Shown here: piece by piece, positions 44,112-54,168 of the stretch
Numbering within the stretch: the first letter of the stretch is position 1
Layout: the number at the start of each line of letters is the position of its first letter
Origin: Actinomyces weissii
Lineage (GTDB): Bacteria; Actinomycetota; Actinomycetes; Actinomycetales; Actinomycetaceae
Direction of reading: 5' to 3'
NCBI RefSeq assembly: GCF_016598775.1
Contig: NZ_CP066802.1
Coordinates: 1,364,001-1,428,000, forward strand
DNA length: 64,000 nt
The notes under the pieces: model-generated
What the model was told of the DNA's origin: nothing
The model's database searches: none
The model's input: the letters and a program-made list of their open reading frames with translations, nothing else
Program-made: the position numbers and the translations under genes

Positions 44112-44951
44112 GTGAAACCGGAGACCGCCACCTCCCTGGTGGCCCACCTGCCTGACCACACCCCCTTGTGCGCGCTCACCGTGCCCGGCACCCACGACAC
44201 GATGACCAGCACCTGCACCCACCCCTACTACCGCACCCAGGACCTGAGCCTGGCGGACCAGCTGGCGGCGGGGGTCAGGTTCCTGGACCTGCGGCTGCGG
44301 CGGACCATGGTGGCCGCCCACCGGGAGTGGGTCAGCGACGTCACCGCCGTCTCCATACTCGCTACCCTGCGCAAGCACCTGCGGGACCACCCCCGGGACT
44401 TCATCCTGGCCAGGTTCCAGAACGCCAACGAGGCCAAGGACGACTTCCCCGCCTACGGCCCGGCCCTCCAGGCGCTGATCCGCCCAAACCTGGACCTTTT
44501 CTGGGTGCCGGAGCACGCCTCCGGGAGGACGCTGTGGCCGACGGTCGGCCAGGTCCGGGGCAAGGTGGTGGCCTTCGAGTGCTCCCCGCCGCAGCTGGGC
44601 CTGGCGGTCCTGGACGGACAGCCCTGGGCGGCCCCCTGGCACCAGAACCCGGGGATCCTCCTGCAGGACGACTGGGACGGGCCGCCGGTGGGCTCAAAGC
44701 TCGCGCAGGTCCGCAGTCTCTACCAGCACACGGGTGACGCTGACCGGCTGGTGCTCAACCACGTCAGCGCCACCAACGGCTCGCTGGGGACGCCAGGTGC
44801 CTACGCCGAGCGGCTCAACCCGCAGGTCCGCAAGCTGGTGTCGCAGGAGCCAGGACGGGGGGTGCTGATCTTCGACTTCATCGACGCGGGGACCATTCAG
44901 GCCGTCTGGCAGGCCAACCAGCAGCCAGCCGGGGTGCCGGGCCGCCGGTAG
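44112..44951 (+). CDS. phosphatidylinositol-specific phospholipase C-like protein, no signal peptide
   Basis: A PI-PLC X-domain fold of 279 residues from GTG 44112. Bacterial PI-PLC motifs are visible: LTVPGTHDTM (general-acid/base His near 28), DQLAAGVRFLDLRLRR (Asp and Arg of the active site), a second His in AAHREW, HLRDHPRDFILARF, and the late FDFID strand. Such enzymes cleave phosphatidylinositol or glycerophosphoinositol to inositol phosphate. No signal peptide is present, so it appears cytoplasmic, unlike secreted Bacillus PI-PLC. It is downstream of an MFS transporter. The likely terminator hairpin is at 44955-44971. Confidence 0.82.
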   Translation: MKPETATSLVAHLPDHTPLCALTVPGTHDTMTSTCTHPYYRTQDLSLADQLAAGVRFLDLRLRRTMVAAHREWVSDVTAVSILATLRKHLRDHPRDFILARFQNANEAKDDFPAYGPALQALIRPNLDLFWVPEHASGRTLWPTVGQVRGKVVAFECSPPQLGLAVLDGQPWAAPWHQNPGILLQDDWDGPPVGSKLAQVRSLYQHTGDADRLVLNHVSATNGSLGTPGAYAERLNPQVRKLVSQEPGRGVLIFDFIDAGTIQAVWQANQQPAGVPGRR

Positions 44952-44954
44952 AGG

Positions 44955-44971
44955 GCCTCTATCACAGAGGC
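44955..44971. terminator. hairpin after the PI-PLC gene
   Basis: GCCTCT-ATCAC-AGAGGC forms a 6-bp stem with a 5-base loop, four bases after the stop codon. An alternative longer pairing with AGAGGCC at 44972-44978 is possible. There is no T-tract, so it is a weak intrinsic terminator at most. Confidence 0.45.
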
Positions 44972-45057
44972 AGAGGCCGTGGAGGCGTTAGGTTCCTCCG
45001 CAGCCTCAGACCAGGCGGACCTGGCCCCGCCTAACCGTCCGTCCCTCCTGGAGGCCC

Positions 45058-47760
45058 CTACCTGGAGCCGCGCACCAGGTTGCGCAGCACGTACTGCAGG
45101 ATGCCGCCGTTGCGGAAGTAGTCAGCCTCCCCGGGGGTGTCGATGCGCACCACGGCGTCGAACTCCACCACCCCGCCGTCGGCCTTGGTGGCCGTGACCT
45201 TGACGGTGGCCGGGGTGGTGCCGGCGTTGAGTGCCGTCAGGCCGGTCACGGAGTAGGTCTCCGTGCCGTCCAGTCCCAGGCTGCTGGCGCTGTGCCCGGC
45301 GGGGAACTGCAGGGGCACCACGCCCATGCCGATAAGGTTGGAGCGGTGAATACGCTCAAAGGACTCCGCCACCACCGCCTTGACCCCCAGCAGGGCCGTG
45401 CCCTTGGCCGCCCAGTCCCGCGAGGAGCCGGAGCCGTACTCCTTGCCGCCCAGGACCAGCAGGGGCACCCCGGCGGCGGCGTAGGCGCGTGAGGCGTCAA
45501 AGATCGTCTCTTGCTGCCCCGTGAGGAGGTTGCGGGTGTAGCCGCCCTCCACGCCGTCCAGCAGCCTGTTTCGCAGGCGGATGTTCGCGAAGGTCCCCCG
45601 GATCATGACCTCGTGGTTGCCGCGCCTTGAGCCGTAGGAGTTGAAGTCCTTGCGCTCCACGCCGTGCTCGGCCAGGTAGCGCCCGGCCGGGGAGTCAGGC
45701 TTGATGGCCCCGGCCGGGGAGATGTGGTCGGTGGTCACGGAGTCGCCCAGCAGGGCCAGCACGCGGGCGCCGGTGATGTCGCTGACCGGGGTGAGCTCCA
45801 TGGTCAGCCCCTCGAAGAAGGGGGCCTTACGCACGTAGGTGGAGTCCTCGTCCCAGGCGAACACGTCCCCCTGGGGGGTGTCCAGGCCGCGCCAGCGCTC
45901 GTCGCCCGCGAACACGTCAGCGTAGTCGCGCGTGTACATCTCGCGGTCGATGGTGGCGTCGATGACGGCCTGCACCTGCGCGGGGTCGGGCCAGATGTCG
46001 GCCAGGAACACGTCCCGCCCCTCCTGGTCCTGTCCCAGCGGCTGGCGGGCGAAGTCGAAGTCCATGGTCCCGGCCAGCGCGTAGGCGATCACCAGCGGCG
46101 GGGAAGCCAGGTAGTTCATCTTGACGTCGGGGTTGATGCGCCCCTCGAAGTTGCGGTTGCCGGAGAGCACGGAGACCACCGCGAGGTCGGCCTCGTTGAC
46201 GGCGGCGGAGACCTCGGCGGGCAGCGGCCCGGAGTTGCCGATGCAGGTGGCGCAGCCGTAGCCCACCAGGTTGAAGCCGAGCTCGTTCAGGGCGGGCCAC
46301 AGCCCGGCCTTCTCGTAGTAGTCGGTAACCACCTGGCTGCCCGGCGCGGTGGAGGTCTTCACCCAGGGCTTGCTCTTGAGCCCCTTGGCGACGGCGTTGC
46401 GTGCCAGCAGGCCTGCGGCCACCATCACGGAGGGGTTGGAGGTGTTGGTGCAGGAGGTGATGGAGGCGATTACCACGTGCCCGTGGTCCAGCTCGGTGCG
46501 GGTGCCGTCGGCCAGGGTCACGGGGGTGGACCTGCTGGTCTCGGCGGCGTATCCGGGCAGCGCCTGGGCGAAGGCCTCCTGGGAGCGGGACAGCTCGATA
46601 CGGTCCTGGGGGCGCTTGGGTCCGGCGATGGAGGGCACCACGGTGGACAGGTCCAGCTCCAGGTACTCGGAGAAGACCGGCTCCTTGTCCGGGTCGTGCC
46701 ACAGTCCCTGGGCCTTGGTGTACTCCTCTACCAGGCGGACGCTCTCCTCGCTGCGCCCGGTCAGGCGCAGGTAGTCCAGGGTGACCTCGTCGATGGGGAA
46801 GATCGCCGCGGTGGAGCCGAACTCGGGGCTCATGTTGCCGATCGTGGCCCGGTTGGCCAGCGGCACGGCGGACACGCCCTGCCCGTAGAACTCCACGAAC
46901 TTGCCCACCACGCCGTGCTGGCGCAGCATCTGGGTGATGGTGAGGACGACGTCGGTGGCGGTGGCCCCCGCGGGGATCTCCCCGGTGAGCCTGAAGCCCA
47001 CCACCCGGGGGATGAGCATGGAGACGGGCTGGCCGAGCATGGCGGCCTCCGCCTCGATCCCGCCCACGCCCCAGCCGAGCACGCCCAGGCCGTTGACCAT
47101 GGTGGTGTGGGAGTCTGTGCCCACGCAGGTGTCCGGGTAGGCCTGGGTGACCAGCTGCTCCCCCTGCGCCGTCGTCCGTTGCACCTCACGGGTGAAGACG
47201 GTGCGGGCCAGGTACTCGATGTTGACCTGGTGGACGATGCCGGTGCCCGGGGGCACCACCCGGAAGCCGTTCAGGGCTCCCTGCCCCCAGCGCAGGAACT
47301 GGTAGCGCTCCGCGTTGCGCTCGTACTCGCGCTCCTTGTTGGTCTCCAGCGAGCTGGACAGGCCAAAGGAGTCGATCTGCACGGAGTGGTCGATCACCAT
47401 CTCGGCGGGGGCCAGCGGGTTGATGGCCTGGGGATCCCCGCCCAGCTCGGCGACCGCCTCCCGCATGGTGGCCAGGTCCACGATGCAGGGCACCCCGGTG
47501 AAGTCCTGCATGACCACGCGGGCGGGGGTGAACTGGATCTCCGTGTCCGGCTCGGCCTGGGGGTCCCAGTCGGCCAGGGCCTGGATATGGGCGGCGGTGA
47601 CGTTGGCGCCGTCCTCGGTGCGCAGCAGGTTCTCCGCCAGCACCTTGAGGCTGTAGGGCAGGCGCTCCAGCCCGGGGACGGCCTGCAGGCGGTAGATCTC
47701 GTAGTCGCGGCCGTCCACGGTGAGGGTGTCGCGGGAGGCGAAGGTATCAAGACTGGTCAA
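45058..47760 (-). CDS. acnA: aconitate hydratase A
   Basis: TCA-cycle enzyme converting citrate to isocitrate, with a 4Fe-4S cluster. Cysteine ligands are visible in SCTNTSNPS and CATCIGNSG. The family motifs [26 protein letters not shown] and [19 protein letters not shown] are intact. I prefer TTG 47760 (900 residues, [15 protein letters not shown] start) because AGGAG lies 8 bases upstream. A GTG at 47778 has no ribosome-binding site. An inverted repeat CACGTT/AACGTG at 47828-47846 lies upstream, but I cannot assign a regulator to it. Confidence 0.95.
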   Translation of the reverse strand: MTSLDTFASRDTLTVDGRDYEIYRLQAVPGLERLPYSLKVLAENLLRTEDGANVTAAHIQALADWDPQAEPDTEIQFTPARVVMQDFTGVPCIVDLATMREAVAELGGDPQAINPLAPAEMVIDHSVQIDSFGLSSSLETNKEREYERNAERYQFLRWGQGALNGFRVVPPGTGIVHQVNIEYLARTVFTREVQRTTAQGEQLVTQAYPDTCVGTDSHTTMVNGLGVLGWGVGGIEAEAAMLGQPVSMLIPRVVGFRLTGEIPAGATATDVVLTITQMLRQHGVVGKFVEFYGQGVSAVPLANRATIGNMSPEFGSTAAIFPIDEVTLDYLRLTGRSEESVRLVEEYTKAQGLWHDPDKEPVFSEYLELDLSTVVPSIAGPKRPQDRIELSRSQEAFAQALPGYAAETSRSTPVTLADGTRTELDHGHVVIASITSCTNTSNPSVMVAAGLLARNAVAKGLKSKPWVKTSTAPGSQVVTDYYEKAGLWPALNELGFNLVGYGCATCIGNSGPLPAEVSAAVNEADLAVVSVLSGNRNFEGRINPDVKMNYLASPPLVIAYALAGTMDFDFARQPLGQDQEGRDVFLADIWPDPAQVQAVIDATIDREMYTRDYADVFAGDERWRGLDTPQGDVFAWDEDSTYVRKAPFFEGLTMELTPVSDITGARVLALLGDSVTTDHISPAGAIKPDSPAGRYLAEHGVERKDFNSYGSRRGNHEVMIRGTFANIRLRNRLLDGVEGGYTRNLLTGQQETIFDASRAYAAAGVPLLVLGGKEYGSGSSRDWAAKGTALLGVKAVVAESFERIHRSNLIGMGVVPLQFPAGHSASSLGLDGTETYSVTGLTALNAGTTPATVKVTATKADGGVVEFDAVVRIDTPGEADYFRNGGILQYVLRNLVRGSR

Positions 47761-47901
47761 GGTGTCGCTCCTGTCCACTTAGGCTGCGATTAGGACCTTG
47801 GTACCGCGGCGGCACGGGTCATGAGGCCACGTTATCCGACAACGTGTCATGGTGTGCGCGCACGGGCGGATGATCTTGCGCCCGCCTCCCGGCGGCCCCG
47901 T

Positions 47902-49317
47902 TCAGGAGGCCTCCCGCTCCAGCACGGCGACGGTCTCGAAGTGGTGGGTGTGGGGGAACAGGTCCAGGGCGCTCAGGTCCCGCAGGCGGTAGCCGCGGCG
48001 CAGGAAGGTGCCCAGGTCGCGGGCCAGGGCGGCCGGGTCGCAGGCCACCAGCACCACCCGGCGCGGCCCCAGGGCGCACACGGCCTCCACCACCTCCCGC
48101 CCGGCACCGGCGCGGGGCGGGTCTAGCACGACGACGTCGGCAGCCTCCTGGCCGTCGCCGAAGGCCCCGCCCACGCCGGCCACGGAGCGGGCGGTGACCC
48201 GGCCCGCGAACAGGCGGGCGGACGCCTGCTCGTGCAGGTTCCGGCGGGCGTCGTGGACGGCGGTCTGCGCCCCCTCCAGGGAGCGGACCTGCCCGGCCAG
48301 CAGGCTCAGCGGCAGCGTGAACAGGCCCGCCCCCGCGTACAGCTCCAGGACCTTGGTACCAGGGCTGGCTGGCAGGCTCCCGGCCCCCTCCCGGCTGCCG
48401 ACGGCGGTGGGCCGCTCGGCCAGGGCTGCCCGCACCACCCGGTCCACCAGCACCTGGGGGGCCTGCCGGTGCACCTGCCAGAAGCCGTCGGCGTGCAGGT
48501 TGTAGCGCAGCCGCCCCAGGCCCAGGCCGGAGGCGTCCACCACCTCGTCCACGCGCCGTCGGGGGGTAGGGCGCCCCTGGGCGTTGAGCACCTGGCGGCC
48601 CGCCAGCACCAGCGGCTCCCCGGCGCTGGGGGCTACGGCGCGCACGGTGTCGCCCGGCCGCAGGCCCCGCCGCCAGCAGGCTCGCTCGGTGAGCCCCAGC
48701 GCCTGGATCTCCGGGACCGCCAGCGGCAGGTCGTGCAGGGCCAGGACCTCCTGGGAGCGGAAGCCGTGCATGCCGAGCCGGCCGTCGGGGGCCACCGCCA
48801 GACTGATCCGGGTGCGTGTGCCGGTACCCGCCCGCGCCCGCTCCTGGGGGCTCGGCGCGGTCTCTGCCTGGGCCTCGCTGGGCAGCGCCTTCACCAGGAC
48901 GCTGCCACCCTGGGCCTGAGGCAGGTCGGCTACCGCCTCCACCACCTCCGGGCCGCCGATGCGGCGCAGGCAGTCCGCCAGGACCCAGCGCTTCCAGGTA
49001 CGCTGGGCGGGCAGGGCCACGTGGCTGAGCTCGCCCCCGCCTACTCCCCCGGCCCCGGCCTGGTCCCAGGCGGGCGCCACCCGGTCTGGTGAGGCGGTGA
49101 GCACCTCGGTGGTCTCAGCCCGCCAGGAGCGGGCTCCCCGGGAGGTGACGCGGGCACGTACGGTCTCCCCGGGCAGGGCGTGCCGCACGAACACCACCGG
49201 CCCGGTGGGGTCCTGCTCCAACCGGGAGACGCAGTGCCCGCCGTGCGCGGGCGCCCCCACCTTCAGGACCACCTCCGCGGGCACCTCCTCCGGGCGGTGC
49301 GCTGCCGTGTCAGCCAC
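47902..49317 (-). CDS. TRAM-domain RNA m5U methyltransferase (TrmA/RlmC/RlmD-like)
   Basis: Probably methylates uracil C5 in rRNA or tRNA with SAM. GTG 49317, preceded by AAGGAG, gives 471 residues. An N-terminal TRAM domain (about 12-75), the SAM motif LELYAGAGLFTLPL, the Asp-Pro motif VVLDPPRAGAGREV and the catalytic cysteine in LVACDPAALARD are present. The four-cysteine iron-sulfur motif of E. coli RlmD is absent. It overlaps the APC permease stop by 8 bp. This gene next to an APC permease and the TrkA pair matches the order known around Rv2689c in M. tuberculosis. Confidence 0.9.
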   Translation of the reverse strand: MADTAAHRPEEVPAEVVLKVGAPAHGGHCVSRLEQDPTGPVVFVRHALPGETVRARVTSRGARSWRAETTEVLTASPDRVAPAWDQAGAGGVGGGELSHVALPAQRTWKRWVLADCLRRIGGPEVVEAVADLPQAQGGSVLVKALPSEAQAETAPSPQERARAGTGTRTRISLAVAPDGRLGMHGFRSQEVLALHDLPLAVPEIQALGLTERACWRRGLRPGDTVRAVAPSAGEPLVLAGRQVLNAQGRPTPRRRVDEVVDASGLGLGRLRYNLHADGFWQVHRQAPQVLVDRVVRAALAERPTAVGSREGAGSLPASPGTKVLELYAGAGLFTLPLSLLAGQVRSLEGAQTAVHDARRNLHEQASARLFAGRVTARSVAGVGGAFGDGQEAADVVVLDPPRAGAGREVVEAVCALGPRRVVLVACDPAALARDLGTFLRRGYRLRDLSALDLFPHTHHFETVAVLEREAS

Positions 49318-51495
49318 GGGGGTCTCCTTCCTGTCCGCTGCCGGTCCTGCTGGCGCTGGCCTTAGTGCCACCGCCCTGACTGCCACCGGGCTGGCTGGCG
49401 CCCGCGACAGCGGGGGCCAGCGGGTGGGCGGGCCCCTCCCGGTGCTGCCGCGAGGTGGATGCCTGCCGCATGGCGTCGTCGGCGTGGGCGATGCCCTTGG
49501 CCTCCCGGGCGGGGTTGATGCGCATGCCGGCGCGCCGGTAGGTGTGGTCGGGCGCTCCCAGCAGCCAGGGCACGGAGGCCACCACCACCCCGGGGGTGAA
49601 CAGCAGGGCGGTCTTGAGTCGCAGGGCCATCTGGTTGTGCAGGGCCTGCTCCCACCAGTGCGCCACCAGGTACTCGGGCAGGAACACCACCACCAGGTCG
49701 CGGGGGGACTCGCGCCGCACGGAGCGGACGTAGGAGACCACGGGGCGGATCACGTCCCGGAACGGGGAGTCCAGCACGGTCAGGGGCACCGCCAGGTCAG
49801 CCTCCTCCCAGTCCCGCAGCACCCGCTCGGTGCCGCCGTCGCCGATGTCCACGGTCACGGCCTCGATGGAGGTGGGGTGGGTGGACTGGGCGTAGCTCAG
49901 GGCCCGCAGGGTGGGCTGGTGCAGCCGGGAGGCCAGCACGATCGCGTGCACGTGCGCGGGCAGCAGCCGGGCCTCGTGCAGGTCAGCGACCGCCAGCTGC
50001 TCACTGACCCGCCGGTAGTGGCTGCGGATAGAGCTCATGACCAGGTAGAGCACCGCCATCAGCAGCAAGGTGATCCAGGCCCCCCGGGTCACCTTGGTCA
50101 CCAGGACGATCAGCAGCACCAGGCCCGTGCCCGCCACCCCGATGGAGTTGATCAGGCGCGAACGGCGCATGCGGCTACGGCTGCGCGGGTCGGTGGCCAG
50201 GGCCAGCTCCCGGGTCCAGTGCCGCACCATGCCCACCTGGGACAGGGTGAAGGAGATGAACACGCCGATGATGTACAGCTGGATCAGCCGGTTGGTCTCC
50301 GCCTGGAAGCCGATTATGAAGGCGATCGAGCCCAGCCACAGCACGATGATGCCGTTGGAGTAGGCCAGGCGGTCGCCCCGCTGGGTGAGCTGGCGGGGCA
50401 GCAGCTCGTCCCGGCCCAGCACGCTGGCCAGCACGGGGAAGCCGTTGAAGGCCGTGTTGGCGGCCAGCACCAGGATCAGCCCGGTGACCACGGTGACCAG
50501 GTAGAACATGGGCAGGAAGTCCGCGAAGACGGTGCGGGCGATCTGGCCGATCACGGGGTCCTGGTGGTAGGCCTCGCCCAGCGGCACGCCGTTGCTCAGC
50601 AGGTTGCGCTCAGGGTCCTCGACCATGCGCACGCCGGTGGCCCCCGCCAGGTGCACCACGCTCATGAGCATGGCGGCGGCGATCAGCCCCAGCAGCAGCA
50701 GCGTGGTGGCGGCGTTGCGGGACTTGGGGCGCTGGAAGCTGGGCACCCCGTTGGAGATGGCCTCCACACCGGTCAGGGCTGCGCAGCCGGAGGAGAAGGC
50801 CCGCAGCACCAGGAAGCCGCCCGCCAGGCCAGTCAGCCCGGCCTCCCAGCCCGCAGAGGGCACGATCTCGTAGGCGGAGGAGGCCGCCTGCCCCAGGGAG
50901 CCCCTGGCCTCCTGCACCAGGCCGGTCACGGCCATCGCACCGATCGCCAGCATGTACAGGTAGGTGGGGACGGCGAAGGCCCCACCTGACTCACGGGCGC
51001 CGCGCAGGTTCAGCAGGGCCAGCAGGGTGACGACGCCGACGGCGATCCACACACCTTGTAGGGGGCCAGCCCGGGCACGGCGGCCACCAGGTAGGAGGAG
51101 CCCGAGGAGATGGACACGGCCACGGTCAGCACGTAGTCGACCAGCAGGGAGGAGGCTACGGCCAGGCCCGCCCGCTCCCCCAGGTTGGTGGTGACCACCT
51201 CGTAGTCGCCGCCCCCCGAGGGGTAGGCGTGGACGGTCTGCCGGTAGGAGGCCACGACCACCACCAGCACGCCCACCACGGCCAGGGCGATCCAGGGAGA
51301 CAGGGTGGTGGCGGCCACTCCGGCCACGGCCAGGGTCACCAGCACCTCGTCCGGGGCGTAGCCGACCGAGGACAGGGCGTCGGAGGCGAAGACCGGCAGG
51401 GCTATACGTTTAGGCAGGAGCGTCTCACCGAGTGCCGTGGAGGGCACCGGGCGTCCTACGAGCAGCCGTTTGAGGCTATCGGCGAAGTCACGCAC
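49310..51495 (-). pseudogene. APC-family permease disrupted by a frameshift in a GT repeat
   Basis: The first part (51495 down to about 51050) encodes MRDFADSLKRLLVGRPVP through GLAPYK, then leaves frame at GTGTGTGG. The second part (to 49310) continues with WIAVGVVTLLALLNLRGARESG and several membrane helices, then a USP-like soluble domain and a disordered tail. Removing one GT (plus-strand CACACAC at 51048-51054) restores a protein of about 727 residues. Intact relatives (Rv2690c type) are transporters adjacent to TrkA genes. It could be a true mutation, a sequencing error, or a phase-variable switch. Confidence 0.85.
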
Positions 51496-51554
51496 GACAG
51501 GAGATGCTACGTCGCTCTACCAGCCTCGCATAGGACAGGGGTACGGTTGCGCCC

Positions 51555-52220
51555 GTGCACTTCGTCATCATGGGCTGCGGCCGCGTGGGTGCCTCGATGG
51601 CCACACAGCTGGACCGCATGGGCCACTCGGTGGCCGTCATCGACATGAACTCGGACTCGTTCCGCCGTCTGCCTCAAGCTTTCTCTGGCCGTAAGGTCAA
51701 GGGGGTCGGCTTCGACCGCGACGCCCTGCAGCAGGCGGGCATCGAGGAGGCCTACGCCTTCGCCGCCGTCTCCAACGGCGACAACTCCAACATCGTCTCG
51801 GCCCGGGTGGCCCGGGAGACCTTCGGGGTGGAGCGGGTGGTGGCCCGTATCTACGACGCGCGCCGTGCCGACGTCTACGAGCGCCTCGGCATCCCCACCG
51901 TGGCCACGGTGCGCCAGACGGCGGAGCAGATGATGCGGCGGATGCTGCCCGGAGGCACCACCCGGGAGCTCGACGACGTCTCCGGCGCGGTGACGCTGGT
52001 GCAGCCCGGGATGTCAACGGCCTGGGTGGGGGCGAGCGTGGACCTCGTACAGGAGCGCACCGGGGCGCGGGTGGCCTGGGTCTCCCGGGGCTCGTCGGCC
52101 TTCGTGCCCACCGGGGCGACCCTCGTCCAGGAGCATGACCGGCTGCACCTGGCCGTGGCCTCCGAGAAGGTTGCCGCGGTGCAGCGCACGCTGTCGCGCC
52201 CACCCGCCAAGGAGGTATGA
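51555..52220 (+). CDS. TrkA-family potassium uptake regulatory protein (CeoB-like)
   Basis: A cytosolic regulator of potassium transport. The 221 residues begin at GTG 51555. The RCK N-domain has the nucleotide motif VIMGCGRVGASMA and the acidic strand VAVIDMN. The TrkA-C domain spans about 140-220. It is followed after one base by a second TrkA gene, and is divergent from the frameshifted APC permease. The tandem pair matches CeoB-CeoC (Rv2691-Rv2692). It probably gates or supports a transporter by binding NAD(H) or ATP. Confidence 0.92.
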   Translation: MHFVIMGCGRVGASMATQLDRMGHSVAVIDMNSDSFRRLPQAFSGRKVKGVGFDRDALQQAGIEEAYAFAAVSNGDNSNIVSARVARETFGVERVVARIYDARRADVYERLGIPTVATVRQTAEQMMRRMLPGGTTRELDDVSGAVTLVQPGMSTAWVGASVDLVQERTGARVAWVSRGSSAFVPTGATLVQEHDRLHLAVASEKVAAVQRTLSRPPAKEV

Positions 52221-52221
52221 G

Positions 52222-52944
52222 ATGCGGATCATCATCGCCGGAGCCGGCTCGGTAGGCCGCTCCATCGCCAGTGAGCTCATCAGCCACGGGCACAAGGTGG
52301 ACCTGCTGGACCGCTCCGCCGAGGCCATGCGGATCGCCTCGGTGCCGGACGCTGAGTGGCACCTGGCTGACGCCTGCGACGTGGACGCCTTGGAGGCCGC
52401 CGGGGCGGCTGACTGCGACGTGGTAGTGGCCTCCACCGGTGACGACAAGGCCAACCTGGTGATCTCCCTGCTCGCCAAGACCGAGTACGGGGTGCCCCGC
52501 ACCGTGGCGCGCGTCAACAACCCGAAGAACGAGTGGCTGTTTGACGACACCTGGGGGGTGGACGTGGCGGTCTCCACGCCGCGCATCATGACGGCCCTGG
52601 TGGAGGAGGCCGTCAGCGTCGGCTCCCTGGTGTCCGTGTTCACCTTCCACCAGTCCGGGGCCTCCATGCACGAGCTGACGCTGCCTGCGGACTCCCCGGT
52701 GATCGGCGAGCTGGTGTCCTCGGTGGTGCTGCCGCCGCACACGGTGATCGCCGCGATCCTGCGCGACTACCGGCCCATCAACCCGGACGAGGACGAGCGC
52801 TTTGAGAAAGGCGACGAGATCCTGTTCCTCACGGCCCGTGAGGGGGTGGACCTCCTGGCGGAGATCCCGGCCCTGTTCAGTGCCGAGGACCTGCCCGTGG
52901 CCCCGCAGACCACGCAGGTCAGTGCCGCTCAGGCTCCGGCCTGA
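52222..52944 (+). CDS. TrkA-family potassium uptake regulatory protein (CeoC-like)
   Basis: A second RCK protein of 240 residues beginning MRIIIAGAGSVGRSIASELI at ATG 52222, with GGAGG upstream. It has the nucleotide motif GAGSVGRS, the acidic-strand pair VDLLDRS, and VVVASTGDDKANLVISLLAKT in the N-domain. The TrkA-C domain (ADSPVIGELVSSVVLPPHTVIAAILR) is at about 178-230. The 3' end overlaps the convergent DUF3159 gene by 26 bp. Probably forms a hetero-assembly with the preceding TrkA protein. Confidence 0.93.
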   Translation: MRIIIAGAGSVGRSIASELISHGHKVDLLDRSAEAMRIASVPDAEWHLADACDVDALEAAGAADCDVVVASTGDDKANLVISLLAKTEYGVPRTVARVNNPKNEWLFDDTWGVDVAVSTPRIMTALVEEAVSVGSLVSVFTFHQSGASMHELTLPADSPVIGELVSSVVLPPHTVIAAILRDYRPINPDEDERFEKGDEILFLTAREGVDLLAEIPALFSAEDLPVAPQTTQVSAAQAPA

Positions 52945-53797
52945 CCACCGTCCACACGAGCCACAGGGTCACCACGAACAGCGGCACCCCCAGGGCCAGG
53001 CGGGCCACGCCCAAGGCCCCCAGGGCCGGCTCCCCAGCCAGGTACAGGGGCACCTCCACCACCAGCCGCAGCGCGAACATGGCCGCCAGGATCATGGTGC
53101 CCAGGTAGTAGCGGCGCCGCTGGCCGCGCAGCTGCGGCTCCTGACGCCACCGGAACCAGCTCCGGGACGGCTCCTCCTGCGGCGGCTGCGGGGAAGGGCC
53201 CGCCGTCTGCGGACCTGGTTCCTGGGCCTCTGCCTCCTGGGCGCTAGGGGCCTGAACCTGCGGCTCCGGGGTGCCTGGCTCCTGCGGGAGGGGCTTGTCC
53301 GCCCCCTCGGTGGCGGCCTGGTTCCACAGCTCCATGAGCACGCCGACCAGGGGGAAGCCCGCCAGCAGGGACAGCAGGCAGGCACCCAGCCAGCCGGCGT
53401 TGATGAGCAGCCCGGTGGCGTAGAAGTTCGCGGCCTCGCCGCTGCGCCAGGCCCACAGGGCGGAGACGGCGGCCAGGACGGCGCCGCTGAGCACCTGGTT
53501 CAGGCTCTGGCGCTGGGCCAGGCGGGCTACCAGGCCGACGGCGCTGAGCGCCAGGGAGGCCAGCAGCGCCGGTACCAGGGCGGTGGGCCGCAGCGCCAGC
53601 ACCAGGATGAACACCAGGGTGGGCAGCACGGACTCCAGGGCCCCCCGCCAGCCCCCCACGGCGGCGGCCACGTCGAAGCGCTCAGCGTTGATGGCCCCCA
53701 GGCCACCGTGGCTGGGGGCCGGGCGCGCTGGAGAGGACGCTGGGGAGGCGGGGACGGCGTCCGGGGCCAGGTGGCCTGTGGTCTGCTCGTGACTCAT
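52919..53797 (-). CDS. DUF3159 family membrane protein
   Basis: A 292-residue protein with about seven hydrophobic helices in two clusters. The start GGWRGALESVLPTLVFILVL and NFYATGLLINAGWLGACLLSLL are family-like. Between the clusters (about 168-225) lies a Pro/Gln/Glu-rich insert absent from the core. Function unknown. It sits in the conserved block TrkA-TrkA / DUF3159-OB-fold-DUF3710, and its start overlaps the OB-fold gene stop by 4 bp. Confidence 0.85.
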   Translation of the reverse strand: MSHEQTTGHLAPDAVPASPASSPARPAPSHGGLGAINAERFDVAAAVGGWRGALESVLPTLVFILVLALRPTALVPALLASLALSAVGLVARLAQRQSLNQVLSGAVLAAVSALWAWRSGEAANFYATGLLINAGWLGACLLSLLAGFPLVGVLMELWNQAATEGADKPLPQEPGTPEPQVQAPSAQEAEAQEPGPQTAGPSPQPPQEEPSRSWFRWRQEPQLRGQRRRYYLGTMILAAMFALRLVVEVPLYLAGEPALGALGVARLALGVPLFVVTLWLVWTVVRPEPERH

Positions 53798-54168
53798 GCT
53801 CCTGGCCCCACCAGCTCGTAGACCGGGTTGTAGATCAGGTGCCGGGACTGGCCTGCGGTGACCATGCCCTCAGCCACCAGGTGGGCGCCGGGCACGACCC
53901 CGGCGATGTCCCGCCGCCCCAGCCACACCAGGTCCAGGGCGCCGGTGCCGTCGTAGAGGCGGGCCACCAGCACCGGCTTGGCGGAGGCGGGCCGGTGGGT
54001 GACGGCCTGCAGCACCCCGGAGACGCGGGCGCGGTGACGCGGCTCCACCGCCGCCAGGGGCACGGTGCCCCGCCGTCGGGCCCGCTCCTGCTCGTCGCGG
54101 GCGGTCAGGTCCTCCCGGCTGGGGTGCAGGCGTGCGCGCACAGACCCCAGCAGCTCCCGCAGGCTCAT
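53794..54168 (-). CDS. OB-fold nucleic acid binding domain protein
   Basis: A 124-residue protein, with the OB-fold at about 45-120 (RARVSGVLQAVTHRP, VLVARLYDGTGALDLVWLGRRDIAGV, GMVTAGQSRHLIYNPVYELV). It resembles the tRNA-anticodon-type OB domain seen in RecG or LysS, but has no enzymatic part. The N-terminus SLRELLGSVRARLHPSREDL is basic. Conserved in actinobacteria beside DUF3710 and DUF3159. Nucleic acid binding is inferred. It overlaps both neighbours by 4 bp, so the three are one operon. Confidence 0.87.
   Translation of the reverse strand: MSLRELLGSVRARLHPSREDLTARDEQERARRRGTVPLAAVEPRHRARVSGVLQAVTHRPASAKPVLVARLYDGTGALDLVWLGRRDIAGVVPGAHLVAEGMVTAGQSRHLIYNPVYELVGPGA

Noticed and set aside
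45664..47793. Plus-strand open frame of 709 codons opposite aconitase
   Set aside because: Shadow of acnA with Gly/His-rich composition and no motif.
47828..47846. Inverted repeat CACGTT/AACGTG as an AcnR operator for aconitase
   Set aside because: It does not match the AcnR motif I know, the arms are only 6 bp, and no such regulator is adjacent.
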